A stretch of 64,000 bases of DNA from Desulforapulum autotrophicum (lineage in GTDB: Bacteria; Desulfobacterota; Desulfobacteria; Desulfobacterales; Desulfolunaceae): contig DYJE01000001.1 of assembly GCA_020723285.1 (NCBI GenBank), forward strand, positions 124,001-188,000. The letters run 5' to 3'. The translations under genes and the position numbers were made by a program. Shown piece after piece: positions 44,963 to 53,721 of the stretch; the stretch's first letter is position 1, and each line of letters begins with the position of its first letter. The notes beneath the pieces are model-generated. The model saw only the letters and a list, made by a program, of their open reading frames with translations, had not been told where the DNA came from and did not search any database.

Positions 44963-46759
44963 CTATCTGATTCGAACAATTTCAGGCTTTGTTTTCTTGA
45001 ACTGCGGCATGGCCATCCCTGAAACTGCGTTGATATATGTGGGATCACAAACCGTATACTTGGTTTCTTTATCCATAACATAATCTCCTGGAAGATTGTC
45101 ACTGAACCTTACACCTGTCGCTACGTGGCCCGGGTAGTCAAGCCCCACCACCTCAAGCCCAACGAGCTTCCTGACCAGATAGGCAAAAAAGAACGACCGG
45201 TCTTCACAATCCGAATAGGGATAAAATACAGTTTCTTCAGGTAGCATATATTTCTCGTGACCAAACTGCCCGTCATCCGTTTTATAACTGAATGCCTTCT
45301 GAACGAATCGCAGCAGATTGTTTACCGCTTCAACCTCTGTTTTGTTTTCCACCAGGGGTTTCAACGACTTAATGAGCGCATATTCAAGATCCGGTGACAT
45401 GAAGGAGTCGAAATAGACCTTGATGTTTGTCTGGGGGTAAAATTTGAAGAAGTCTACAATATTTTTATTGTAGAGTGTCTTGACCTCTACATTCTGTCTG
45501 TTCAGGTCAAAAGAAAGATTTTTTTCTTTCATCATCTTCGGAATGACAGGAGCAGACTGAAGATCAAAATCCATCGCTTTTTTTGCATCGGGATAACTCC
45601 CCTGATACGTGTAAAGTGTGCTGAATTTTGATGGCAGATCATCAAAAAACAAGGAATAATATTTTTTATTGTTCAGCGTTAAAAATGGAACGCTGTATAA
45701 ATTATTTTTTGAAGGCATCAGCAGATACACCTGGGTGTCGTTGTAACCAATCCGGGATTCGTATCCGGACTTGGCTGAAAGATACCATGTAAACAGATTG
45801 GCCATGTTTTTATCGCCACGATACAATTCAAGCCCTAACCTGTAGAGGATAAAATGGTATCCCCAATCGTTGAGACGAAGGTCTGTTTTATATTTTTTAG
45901 TCTGGGCAATAATCGAATCGTAATCAAGCTGGCTCATCTTGTCCCAAAACGCTGCAATAGCCTCTTTATTGATTGTGGAATTCCTGGAAGCCATGGGAAA
46001 ATCGTACTGACCATAAATGGATACGGTCGCCATGTAAAAATTTGTTGTTATGGCGGCCTTTCTTTTCTCCTGCTTCACAACCGGCGGCGATACCTTGGGC
46101 AACGGTTTTTCAATGACGGGCTCCACAGCTGGTTTTGACTTAACGTATGAGGATTCAGGTACGGTTTGAACAACAGGTTTGTCCGCTGTTTTTTTGTCAC
46201 GATCCGATGGAATATCTTGAACGTCTAAGGGTTTTGGCTCAGAGGGTTTAATGATCGGTTTTTCAGCAACAGGAACCATGGGCTTATCAACCGGCTTATG
46301 CAAGGATTTTACAGCCGGGGTTTCTTCGGGTTTGTCTTTCGGAGCTTGTTTTGTTTGATCGATCGGTTTTGAAACTGTGGGGACAGCCACGACTACCGGC
46401 TTTTCTGTGGTATCGATAGCCGGCTTTTCCACAGGTTTATATTGTGGAAGTTCAACCTTCTTAACCACTTTCATCTTCGGAGGTAATGGAGGCAAAGTTG
46501 GTTTGGGCGGTGCTACAGGCAAGGATAAGGGTTTGGGTTTGTCATCAATGACCAGCCCTTTATTGACATTGTATTCACGCCATTGATCTTTTAAAAAACC
46601 TATGAATTCTGCGTCTCTCGCATCTTTGTACGATTGGAAATCTTCTTTCTGGGAGCGCAGGTAATCTTCGTAATCCCCGGAATTACTGTCTCCGGCCATG
46701 GACTGAAACATCACAAGGGTAACAATAGAATATAGAAATACTCGAAGATAACGGTTCAT
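44963..46759 (-). CDS. Secreted transglutaminase-like protein with Pro/Lys-rich region
   Basis: About 598 residues. Signal peptide 'MNRYLRVFLYSIVTLVMFQSMA'. Residues about 65-240 are a low-complexity Pro/Lys/Val stretch of repeated 'EKPV', 'KPVD', 'KPII' units, TonB-like, probably spanning the periplasm or cell wall. The C-terminal domain has a transglutaminase-like catalytic set: Cys in 'YSDCEDRSFFFAYL', His in 'GHVATGVRF' and Asp in 'CDPTY', with the upstream 'YKTDDGQFGHEKYM' loop. These folds cleave or join peptides and often act on cell-wall or surface proteins. GGGGGA precedes the start. It opens the leftward lipoprotein set. Confidence 0.82.
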   Translation of the reverse strand: MNRYLRVFLYSIVTLVMFQSMAGDSNSGDYEDYLRSQKEDFQSYKDARDAEFIGFLKDQWREYNVNKGLVIDDKPKPLSLPVAPPKPTLPPLPPKMKVVKKVELPQYKPVEKPAIDTTEKPVVVAVPTVSKPIDQTKQAPKDKPEETPAVKSLHKPVDKPMVPVAEKPIIKPSEPKPLDVQDIPSDRDKKTADKPVVQTVPESSYVKSKPAVEPVIEKPLPKVSPPVVKQEKRKAAITTNFYMATVSIYGQYDFPMASRNSTINKEAIAAFWDKMSQLDYDSIIAQTKKYKTDLRLNDWGYHFILYRLGLELYRGDKNMANLFTWYLSAKSGYESRIGYNDTQVYLLMPSKNNLYSVPFLTLNNKKYYSLFFDDLPSKFSTLYTYQGSYPDAKKAMDFDLQSAPVIPKMMKEKNLSFDLNRQNVEVKTLYNKNIVDFFKFYPQTNIKVYFDSFMSPDLEYALIKSLKPLVENKTEVEAVNNLLRFVQKAFSYKTDDGQFGHEKYMLPEETVFYPYSDCEDRSFFFAYLVRKLVGLEVVGLDYPGHVATGVRFSDNLPGDYVMDKETKYTVCDPTYINAVSGMAMPQFKKTKPEIVRIR

Positions 46760-47049
46760 TTTACATCCCCCTGAAAAATGGTCCGAATAACATATACTGT
46801 ATCGATGCTTACGTTTCGCCACACCATTATCAGAATTATCTGAAGCTAACGGTTATTCGTTTATTTACGGAACATCATACATGAAACATGGGAGTACTTA
46901 TCTTGTATTGAAGAAACGCTTAATTATGTAACACAATAAGGCCGTTTATCCAACACCAAAGATCAAAACAGTTTCAGTTCAATGAATGTTTTGAGGAATA
47001 TATGTCAAATAAATCGTATTGTATGTGAAGCATATCACTTTCGTCCCTG

Positions 47050-47973
47050 CTAATTACCCACAAAATCCTGAGGTTTCTTTTTCCAGCGTTTGTGCATCCA
47101 TATCCACTGGTCCGGATATTTTCTGATCATCTTTTCGTACACTGCCGTGCAGATTTGCGTGTTCGTAATGACATCTGCTTCTTCATCACCGGTGTTTACA
47201 ATCCTGACTTCATCGAGACACATCACAATATAGTTCAAATCCTTGGTGAGTCTAATAAAAATCGGGACAATGGGAACCTGAAGCTTTGAAGCCAAAACAG
47301 CGGGAATTGTGGCTGTGTGAGCAGGTGTACCAAAAAAATCGACAAACACGCCTTTGACCTTTGTATCAAGGTCGAACAACAGCCCGAATGTTTCTCCGCT
47401 CATCAAGCCTTCGACAACAGACCTGCTCGCGCTTCCTCTGGCCGTGTTTGCGTAACCGGCCTGATTTCTGTAATCCACAATCAGTTTATCAAGACGAGGA
47501 TCGTATGATTTTTTAGCCACAACTTTTAATGGATAACCTTTTCTGACAACCCAGGTTCCAAGGAGTTCCCAATTACTGAAATGGCCGGTCATGATAATCA
47601 CACCTTTTCCCCGTTTCACCGTGTCGGTGAAGCGGCGAAATCCCTGAGCCGTGACAATCCTGTCAAGCGTCCCATCTTTGACAAGAACCGGAAGACGCAT
47701 GGCGTCGGCAATACAGACTGACCAGTTTATAAAAATCTGTCTGGCAAGGGCGAGAATCTCCTCATGGCTTTTTTCTTTTCCAAATGCCATGGTCAAATGT
47801 TTGATGGTATTCTTTCGCTCATGTGCAGCCAGCGCGAATGACACACGAGCGACGTACCCCATAAAAGCCACAGCCTTTTCTCTAGACAGGGCCTGCAAAA
47901 ACGAAATCAACGATACGATTCCATAGTATATGAGAGTGTTTTTTATCTTTTTTTTATATTGACCTTTCCCCAT
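47050..47973 (-). CDS. Lipid A-type lysophospholipid acyltransferase (LpxL/HtrB family)
   Basis: About 307 residues. The catalytic motif 'MTGHFSNWELLG' (Hx4E) at about 120-131 and 'FGLLFDLDTKVKGVFVDFFGTPA' are typical of the late acyltransferases that add secondary chains to Kdo-lipid A in the inner membrane. One N-terminal hydrophobic helix anchors it. The ATG at 47973 is used because AGGGG precedes it; an upstream start at 48000 is possible. It stands alone on the minus strand after a 290-base gap that shows nothing clear. Confidence 0.88.
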   Translation of the reverse strand: MGKGQYKKKIKNTLIYYGIVSLISFLQALSREKAVAFMGYVARVSFALAAHERKNTIKHLTMAFGKEKSHEEILALARQIFINWSVCIADAMRLPVLVKDGTLDRIVTAQGFRRFTDTVKRGKGVIIMTGHFSNWELLGTWVVRKGYPLKVVAKKSYDPRLDKLIVDYRNQAGYANTARGSASRSVVEGLMSGETFGLLFDLDTKVKGVFVDFFGTPAHTATIPAVLASKLQVPIVPIFIRLTKDLNYIVMCLDEVRIVNTGDEEADVITNTQICTAVYEKMIRKYPDQWIWMHKRWKKKPQDFVGN

Positions 47974-48146
47974 GAATTCCCCTGTTTTTGCCTGATCCAT
48001 AAAAAAATTCTGGATTTGCGTATAAAAAATCTTTAAAATAATTCATTAATACGAAAATTAATCCCGACAAATTGATTTTTTTTAATTTCTCTATCATTTC
48101 AGACAGAGCAAACTCTTCTATTCAAAAATGATCATAGGGATCAATT

Positions 48147-48377
48147 ATGACATTCCAGCAATCATGTGAACGAATCGACATATGCGGTTTTTTTATCTAT
48201 GAAATGAAAGTTGAATCAATCGCCCACCGTTTCAAAGACAGGTACTGCCATTCATGCAAAGAAGCCTGTGCCATTTATATGGTCTTTTCATCGTGTGGTG
48301 ATGCCAATATTCCCAGGGATCTTTACCCCAATGAATATGACCGGGCTCTCGATATTCTTTCAAAAAAGCCTCAGTGA
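48147..48377 (+). CDS. Small Cys-rich protein
   Basis: 76 residues with six Cys: 'SCERIDICGFF', 'YCHSCKEACAIYMVFSSCGD'. The tail 'NIPRDLYPNEYDRALDIL' follows a pattern I know from short Cys-rich proteins of anaerobes, where the Cys set may bind a metal or Fe-S cluster. No function is known to me. GGGATC lies upstream of the ATG. It is convergent with the zinc-ribbon membrane protein, 17 bases away. A chance frame cannot be fully excluded, but Cys spacing and tail argue for a gene. Confidence 0.6.
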   Translation: MTFQQSCERIDICGFFIYEMKVESIAHRFKDRYCHSCKEACAIYMVFSSCGDANIPRDLYPNEYDRALDILSKKPQ

Positions 48378-48394
48378 CGTTTATGTTTACCCAG

Positions 48395-50137
48395 TTAAGG
48401 AAAATCGCGATATATTTTCCCGCAAACAAGATGGTTAAACGTCAACCTGGCAGGGCTTGTGCCCGTCCTGAAGTACAGCTCTCCCCATGTCTGCTCCCCA
48501 GGTTCAATTTTTCCACTGAGCCTGTTTCCCATATCGTTGTATGTATAGCTCAGTCCATTTTTCCCAAGCATCGTAAAGTACTGGACGTTGATAAACACCG
48601 TTTCCTGACTTTTATTAACGATCCAGACACTGATTTTTCTCTGGTCACTGTATAAATTCCGGCCCATGCCGTCATCACGGGCAGCCATGGCGATTTTGTC
48701 GTTTCCATCATAAAAAAGGAGCCGCTCTTTCATCAACTGTTGTTTCAAACTTTGGTATTTGGCAGATCCCGGATACAAACTCACCGATTTCTTAACGGTC
48801 TTGATAGATTTATCAAGCATGGCCGGATCTTTTTTTCCGGAATTGTAATAAGAAAGGGCTTTCATGTATTCACTGTCAGCATATTTTTGGCGAAAGATTT
48901 CCTTTCTTTCTGCATACAGTCCGTTTTGAGGATCAATGTCCGAAAGTCTTGAATAAGCTTCATACTGCTTTTCGAACTGGCTCTCCGGTAAGTTCTTAAC
49001 CGATTCCATGATTCGATATTCATCAATATAATTTTCAAGAGGAACCAGCTCATTTTTCAATGCCGGAATATTATACAAGGCCATCTCTTTTTCAGCCTTA
49101 TCGACCATCCGCTGATCCACCATCTCTTTGATTCTTTTCGAAATCGCATCACGATGACTCATAAAATCGAGCTGAACCTGTTTCTGCCTTTCAGCCTCAG
49201 CCTTGATGCGATAATCGTTTCTTATCTCTGTGATCAAAGAATAAAGAAAAGGCGACGAGGCGACAAGCAAAACAACGCAGATGACAATCCCTGTGTTTCG
49301 CACCGCTTTTTTCTTCCCGCCACTCCAGGTTTCAAAAGCATTCCATCCGGAATTCAAAGCACTGATCAACGAATGGGACCGATTATTCAGCTTCCGTTTG
49401 TATATCGTCCATGTGGATTCCGGAATCTGGGGATTTCTTATCTTGTATCTTGGCTGTCCATCTTTACGAACATTTAATTTATCTTTCTCCTGAACTGACG
49501 TCTCAACAGCCTGGCTCATCAGCCCCGAACCATTTGCCATTCCAGGGTTATCGCTCATGAGATCCGTGACCGCTGGTTTTTCTGGTTGATAAGTTTCCTG
49601 ACGGCCAGAGGCGGATTCCATTTCCAGGGGTTGATCCAGATCATCATCAGACGTCACCGCTTCTTCAGTGAGTAACTGGTCGAGCCTGGCGATATCGATT
49701 TCATCGGTTCTGTCATCATCACGTTCAGTCCATACCGGTACAGGAGCGACATTCGCCTGAGACCCGTTCCCCGAACCATTCTGGCTTCCTTGTTTCACTC
49801 CATATTTATACTTTTCGAAAATCAAACCGCATCGAATGCATTCCACAGATTCCGCATGTCGGTCAGCACCGCACTTCGGACAAGCCGGTTTTTTCTTGAA
49901 CACATCTTGAAGAGTCTTACCCTGAACAGGTTCTTTGACCACCGGTTCGTCATCATCCGGAATCAAACCCAGTTCTTTCTTCAGTTCTATATCATATTTT
50001 TCTTTTCTCTCCCTGGCCTCGATAGCCCTGACACGTTCCTTTTCCTTGTTTTCGGCAGCAAGGACAATATCAACCCCACATGCAAGGCACTCCACATCTC
50101 CCGGGAGGCATTCAAAACCGCAATCAGGGCATTTCAT
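48395..50137 (-). CDS. Zinc-ribbon membrane protein with helical/TPR-like region
   Basis: About 580 residues. Two N-terminal zinc ribbons: 'KCPDCGFECLPGDVECLACG' type CxxC pairs (about 2-20) and 'CPKCGADRHAESVECIRCG' pairs (about 85-105). An acidic, disordered linker follows, then a membrane segment (about 282-306, 'GIVICVVLLVASSPFLYSL'), then a long helical region with repeated short helices ('ALSYYNSGKKDPAMLDKSIKTVKKS'). It ends in a beta-rich domain ('ISVWIVNKSQETVFINVQYF') that resembles a secreted sandwich. The ribbons are cytoplasmic, so the C-terminal part should be periplasmic. GGAGG precedes the start. I do not recognise a family. Confidence 0.75.
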   Translation of the reverse strand: MKCPDCGFECLPGDVECLACGVDIVLAAENKEKERVRAIEARERKEKYDIELKKELGLIPDDDEPVVKEPVQGKTLQDVFKKKPACPKCGADRHAESVECIRCGLIFEKYKYGVKQGSQNGSGNGSQANVAPVPVWTERDDDRTDEIDIARLDQLLTEEAVTSDDDLDQPLEMESASGRQETYQPEKPAVTDLMSDNPGMANGSGLMSQAVETSVQEKDKLNVRKDGQPRYKIRNPQIPESTWTIYKRKLNNRSHSLISALNSGWNAFETWSGGKKKAVRNTGIVICVVLLVASSPFLYSLITEIRNDYRIKAEAERQKQVQLDFMSHRDAISKRIKEMVDQRMVDKAEKEMALYNIPALKNELVPLENYIDEYRIMESVKNLPESQFEKQYEAYSRLSDIDPQNGLYAERKEIFRQKYADSEYMKALSYYNSGKKDPAMLDKSIKTVKKSVSLYPGSAKYQSLKQQLMKERLLFYDGNDKIAMAARDDGMGRNLYSDQRKISVWIVNKSQETVFINVQYFTMLGKNGLSYTYNDMGNRLSGKIEPGEQTWGELYFRTGTSPARLTFNHLVCGKIYRDFP

Positions 50138-50332
50138 AAACAATCCTCCATTGTTTTACAGTACCAAACATCACATTTATTAATTGGCGGATAAGGACAT
50201 GATAATAACGAACAACAGTTAATATACAACCATTTAAATGTCAAAGAAAATGCTCCTCAACCTGCGGCTGCGTATGATTTGAAAGTGTCATACAGCCATT
50301 ATCCCGTTTATGACCAGCTGTACAGACGTTCA

Positions 50333-51634
50333 CTAATCAGGCAACAGATTGTAATAATAGCGCATCGCATCCGTCCGTGTCAGGATGCCTATAATCTCTC
50401 CATCCTGAATGACAGGAACACGACCGATATCATGTTTGATCATCAGTCTCACCGCTTCAAGAGGGCTTTTCCCCGAATCGATGGTGATGATTGCCTTGCT
50501 CATATAAGCTTTCACAGGGGATTTCATATGGGCTTCTTTTCTCATTTTTCTGAAATCCCTGCGGGATATCACACCGACCAGCTTCCCCTCCTCGATCACA
50601 GGCAATCCTGAAAACCCTCGCTCTCTCAGGAGTTTGGCCACGTCCTCCATGGCCATATCCGACGTGACCGTATGCACCGGATAAGACATGAGATCACTCA
50701 GTTGAACCGATGATCGCTGATGACCGTCAATAAGTTCCGAAATCATCTCGATGACCGCTTCCGGGTTTAAAAATTCGGATTGTATCATGGCAGAACCGGC
50801 ACCGGGGTGCCCCCCGCCTCCAAGATTGCTCATCAGCTTGCCGATATTGAGGCTTTCATTTGAACTTCTTCCGATGACGATGCACTTGTTTTTCTTTTCT
50901 TCATGGAAAACGCCAAAGGCTCCGTCCACGTTTTCCAAATCCCTGTACATACTGACCACCACCGACAGGTTTCCCACATGACCCTCCATTTTAACCTGGC
51001 AGAAAGCCAGTTTATAGCCCCTTATTTTTCTCCTCACCGTGGTACCCATCATCTCGAACAGTACATTCTTCTGTTTTTCGCCGTATGCCGGCCTTAAAAA
51101 AGAATTAAGAACCGATAAATCGGCTTTGTTTTCAAGTAAATATGCACATGTCGCCGCATCTTCAGCCGTGGTGGATGAAAATGTCAGGTTTCCTGTGTCT
51201 TCATAGATCCCCATCATTAGAAGGGTCGCCACAATGGGTGTGAGCGGGATATTATTCCTTATGATACTCCGGGCGATAAGGGTGACTGTCGCCCCTTTCA
51301 TTTCCTGGCATTTCCATGAACAATGGATATCCCCGCCCGTATGATGGTCCCACATGACAATTTCAAGATCTTCCTTATCCTTCAGCTTTTGAAGTCCGTC
51401 AAGCCGGTTCCAGTTGCAGGTGTCCACCACGACGAGGGTTTTCACATCCGTCAGATTCACATCTCCCGGTGGTGTCATGATAAACAGTTCTTTATGAAGA
51501 GATAAAAAGGCTTTCACGTTGGGATTCATGGTGTCACTCATAACCGTGACAGCGTCAGGATAAAGAAGTGACGCCGCGATAACCGAGGCCAGGGCATCAA
51601 AGTCGGCACCCTTGTGTGCGGTGATAATTTTCAT
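50333..51634 (-). CDS. DHH phosphoesterase with two CBS domains
   Basis: About 433 residues. Residues 1-300 form a DHH/DHHA1 phosphoesterase core: 'HKGADFDALAS', 'VVVDTCNW', 'WDHHTGGD' (the DHH motif itself), 'YEDTGNLTFSST' and 'GGGGHPGAGSA'. These hydrolyse nucleotide second messengers or nano-RNA, or are polyphosphatases. Two CBS domains follow (about 310-430; 'VTSDMAMEDVAKLLRERG', 'GRVPVIQDGEIIGILTRTD') and probably bind adenylates. The same order occurs at the N-terminus of the larger protein at 53722, but here the nucleotidyltransferase is missing. Divergent from the ACT-domain gene. Confidence 0.87.
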   Translation of the reverse strand: MKIITAHKGADFDALASVIAASLLYPDAVTVMSDTMNPNVKAFLSLHKELFIMTPPGDVNLTDVKTLVVVDTCNWNRLDGLQKLKDKEDLEIVMWDHHTGGDIHCSWKCQEMKGATVTLIARSIIRNNIPLTPIVATLLMMGIYEDTGNLTFSSTTAEDAATCAYLLENKADLSVLNSFLRPAYGEKQKNVLFEMMGTTVRRKIRGYKLAFCQVKMEGHVGNLSVVVSMYRDLENVDGAFGVFHEEKKNKCIVIGRSSNESLNIGKLMSNLGGGGHPGAGSAMIQSEFLNPEAVIEMISELIDGHQRSSVQLSDLMSYPVHTVTSDMAMEDVAKLLRERGFSGLPVIEEGKLVGVISRRDFRKMRKEAHMKSPVKAYMSKAIITIDSGKSPLEAVRLMIKHDIGRVPVIQDGEIIGILTRTDAMRYYYNLLPD

Positions 51635-51762
51635 GAATATATGGTTCCCCCCTCGACCGTTTTTATTTCCACCCATGAAAAGATCATATGGGCATTCAAA
51701 TCAAGCTGTGCTACCATGATAAACTCAGTTTTTTGATAATATCAAATCGTTTCGAGGTTTAC

Positions 51763-52317
51763 ATGAAAAAAGTCATCATCACTGTTACAGGCCCGGACAA
51801 ACCAGGAATCATCGCCGGTGTCTCAAACGTTCTCTACAACCAGCACTGCAACATCGAAAACATTTCACAGACCACCCTGCAATCCGAATTTGCCGGAATC
51901 TGCCTCGCTGCCATTCCCGAGTCCCTGTCCATTCAAGAACTTCAGGCCCATATGGAACAAGGCCTTTCAGGACAGAATCTGCAGATCACCATCAAAACCA
52001 TGGATGAGGAAACGTCAAACCCGGCAAATACCATAACCGAGCCTTTCATTGTCAGCACTTTCGGACCGGACAGAAAGGGTATCGTGGCTGTTATATCCCA
52101 GGTTATAGCTGACGCAGGCGTCAATATTTCAAACCTCAAGGCTGTTTTTCAGGGTGGCGACAACCCGGACAGGAATATCATGATTTTTGAAATCGACGTG
52201 CCTGTCTCCATCGATCTGCAAAGATTCTCTGCAGAACTCAGTGAAAAAGCATCGGCCATCGGCCTTGACCTGAACATCCAGCACAAAAACATCTTCGACG
52301 CGGTGAACCGCATATAA
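51763..52317 (+). CDS. Two-ACT-domain protein (GcvR-like)
   Basis: About 184 residues, two ACT domains: 'IITVTGPDKPGIIAGVSNVLYNQHCNIENI' (residues 4-33, in segments) and 'VSTFGPDRKGIVAVISQVIADAGVNI' from about 95. ACT domains usually bind amino acids and regulate enzymes. The next gene, 11 bases downstream, is a DUF711 protein, and this pair is common in many bacteria, so the product may regulate it. ATG 51763 is preferred because CGAGG precedes it; the longer frame has an atypical N-terminus. Confidence 0.88.
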   Translation: MKKVIITVTGPDKPGIIAGVSNVLYNQHCNIENISQTTLQSEFAGICLAAIPESLSIQELQAHMEQGLSGQNLQITIKTMDEETSNPANTITEPFIVSTFGPDRKGIVAVISQVIADAGVNISNLKAVFQGGDNPDRNIMIFEIDVPVSIDLQRFSAELSEKASAIGLDLNIQHKNIFDAVNRI

Positions 52318-52328
52318 GGACAGACATC

Positions 52329-53702
52329 ATGCTCAACGACAGAGAATTCATATCGACCCTCGATATGCTGAAGTACGAACATCTCGATGTGAGGGCCGTG
52401 ACTCTGGGGATAAACCTGGCCGATTGTTCGAGCCACGATCTCTCCGTTTTTAAATCCAATATCCGAAATAAAATGACGGGCCTCGCTAAAAATCTGGTCA
52501 CAGTCTGTAACCGTGTGGGCGATAAATACGGTATCGACGTGGTGAACAAGCGAATTTCCATCAGTCCCATCGCCGTAGTGGCCGCAGCCTTCTCGTCAAA
52601 ACAGATGGTTGAAATCGCCCGGACCCTGGACGACATTGCCGAAGAAGTGAACGTGGACTTCATCGGCGGTTTTTCGGCTCTGGTTGAAAAAGGAATCGCC
52701 AACGGGGACAGGGCCCTGATCGAGGCCATTCCCGAAGCCCTGGCCACAACACGCCGTCTCTGTTCCTCGGTCAACGTGGCTTCCACCCGGGCCGGAATCA
52801 ATATGGACGCCGTTCTCCTCATGGCCGAAGCCATCAAAAAAGCGGCTGAACTGACCAAAGACAGCGACGGACTCGCCTGCGCCAAGCTCTGTGTGTTCTG
52901 CAACATTCCGGAAGACGTCCCGTTCATGGCCGGTGCCTATCTGGGCACAGGTGAAGCGGACGCGGTGATCAACGTCGGCGTCTCTGGCCCCGGTGTGGTC
53001 AAAAATGCCATTGACAGAGCCCTTGCCGGAGAAACCCGGCCCGACCTTGGACGTATTGCCGAGATCATCAAGCAGACCGCCTGCAAAGTCACACGAGTCG
53101 GCGAACTGATCGGCCGTGAAGTGGCTGAAAATTTAGGAATTCCCTTTGGTGTGGTCGATCTTTCCCTAGCCCCGACACCCACGGTGGGTGACAGTGTGGG
53201 CGAAATTTTCCAGAGCCTGGGTCTTCTCAGCATCGGTGTGCCCGGAAGCACGGCGGCGCTTGCCATGCTCAACGACGCGGTCAAGAAAGGCGGGGCGTTC
53301 GCCAGTTCCTACGTGGGCGGGCTGAGCGGTGCCTTTATCCCTGTGAGTGAAGACCTGAACATCGAAGAGGCCGCCCGCAACGGATATCTGAACATTGAAA
53401 AACTTGAAGCCCTGACCAGCGTCTGTTCCGTAGGACTTGACATGGTGGCCATACCCGGAAACACATCTGTGGACACCCTGGCCGGAATCATCGCCGATGA
53501 AATGGCTGTGGGCATGATCAATTCCAAAACAACAGCCACACGGATCATTCCTGTGCCAGGGAAAAACGTGGGAGACAACGCCCATTTCGGAGGTCTCCTG
53601 GGCCATGCAGCCATCATCGGTGTAAAAAACGCGGATGGCGTAAACCGGTTCATCCGTCATGGAGGAAGGATTCCGGCACCTATTCACAGTCTGAAAAACT
53701 AA
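52329..53702 (+). CDS. DUF711 (UPF0210) PFL-like protein
   Basis: 457 residues, full length. 'RAVTLGINLADC', 'VGDKYGIDVVNKRISISP', 'DFIGGFSALVEKG' and 'TRAGINMDAVLLM' are typical of the UPF0210/DUF711 family. The fold is distantly related to pyruvate-formate-lyase-like barrels, but the activity is unknown and no glycyl-radical motif is seen. It is paired with the upstream ACT-domain gene and ends 19 bases before the DHH-CBS-nucleotidyltransferase gene, so three genes may form one transcript. Confidence 0.92.
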   Translation: MLNDREFISTLDMLKYEHLDVRAVTLGINLADCSSHDLSVFKSNIRNKMTGLAKNLVTVCNRVGDKYGIDVVNKRISISPIAVVAAAFSSKQMVEIARTLDDIAEEVNVDFIGGFSALVEKGIANGDRALIEAIPEALATTRRLCSSVNVASTRAGINMDAVLLMAEAIKKAAELTKDSDGLACAKLCVFCNIPEDVPFMAGAYLGTGEADAVINVGVSGPGVVKNAIDRALAGETRPDLGRIAEIIKQTACKVTRVGELIGREVAENLGIPFGVVDLSLAPTPTVGDSVGEIFQSLGLLSIGVPGSTAALAMLNDAVKKGGAFASSYVGGLSGAFIPVSEDLNIEEAARNGYLNIEKLEALTSVCSVGLDMVAIPGNTSVDTLAGIIADEMAVGMINSKTTATRIIPVPGKNVGDNAHFGGLLGHAAIIGVKNADGVNRFIRHGGRIPAPIHSLKN

Positions 53703-53721
53703 TACAACGGCCGCCATCATT

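Noticed and set aside
46280-46530. Repeated KP/EKPV-coding units as a possible DNA tandem repeat or CRISPR-like array
   Set aside because: Repetition is at protein level with irregular spacing and variable codons; no identical DNA repeats or spacers.
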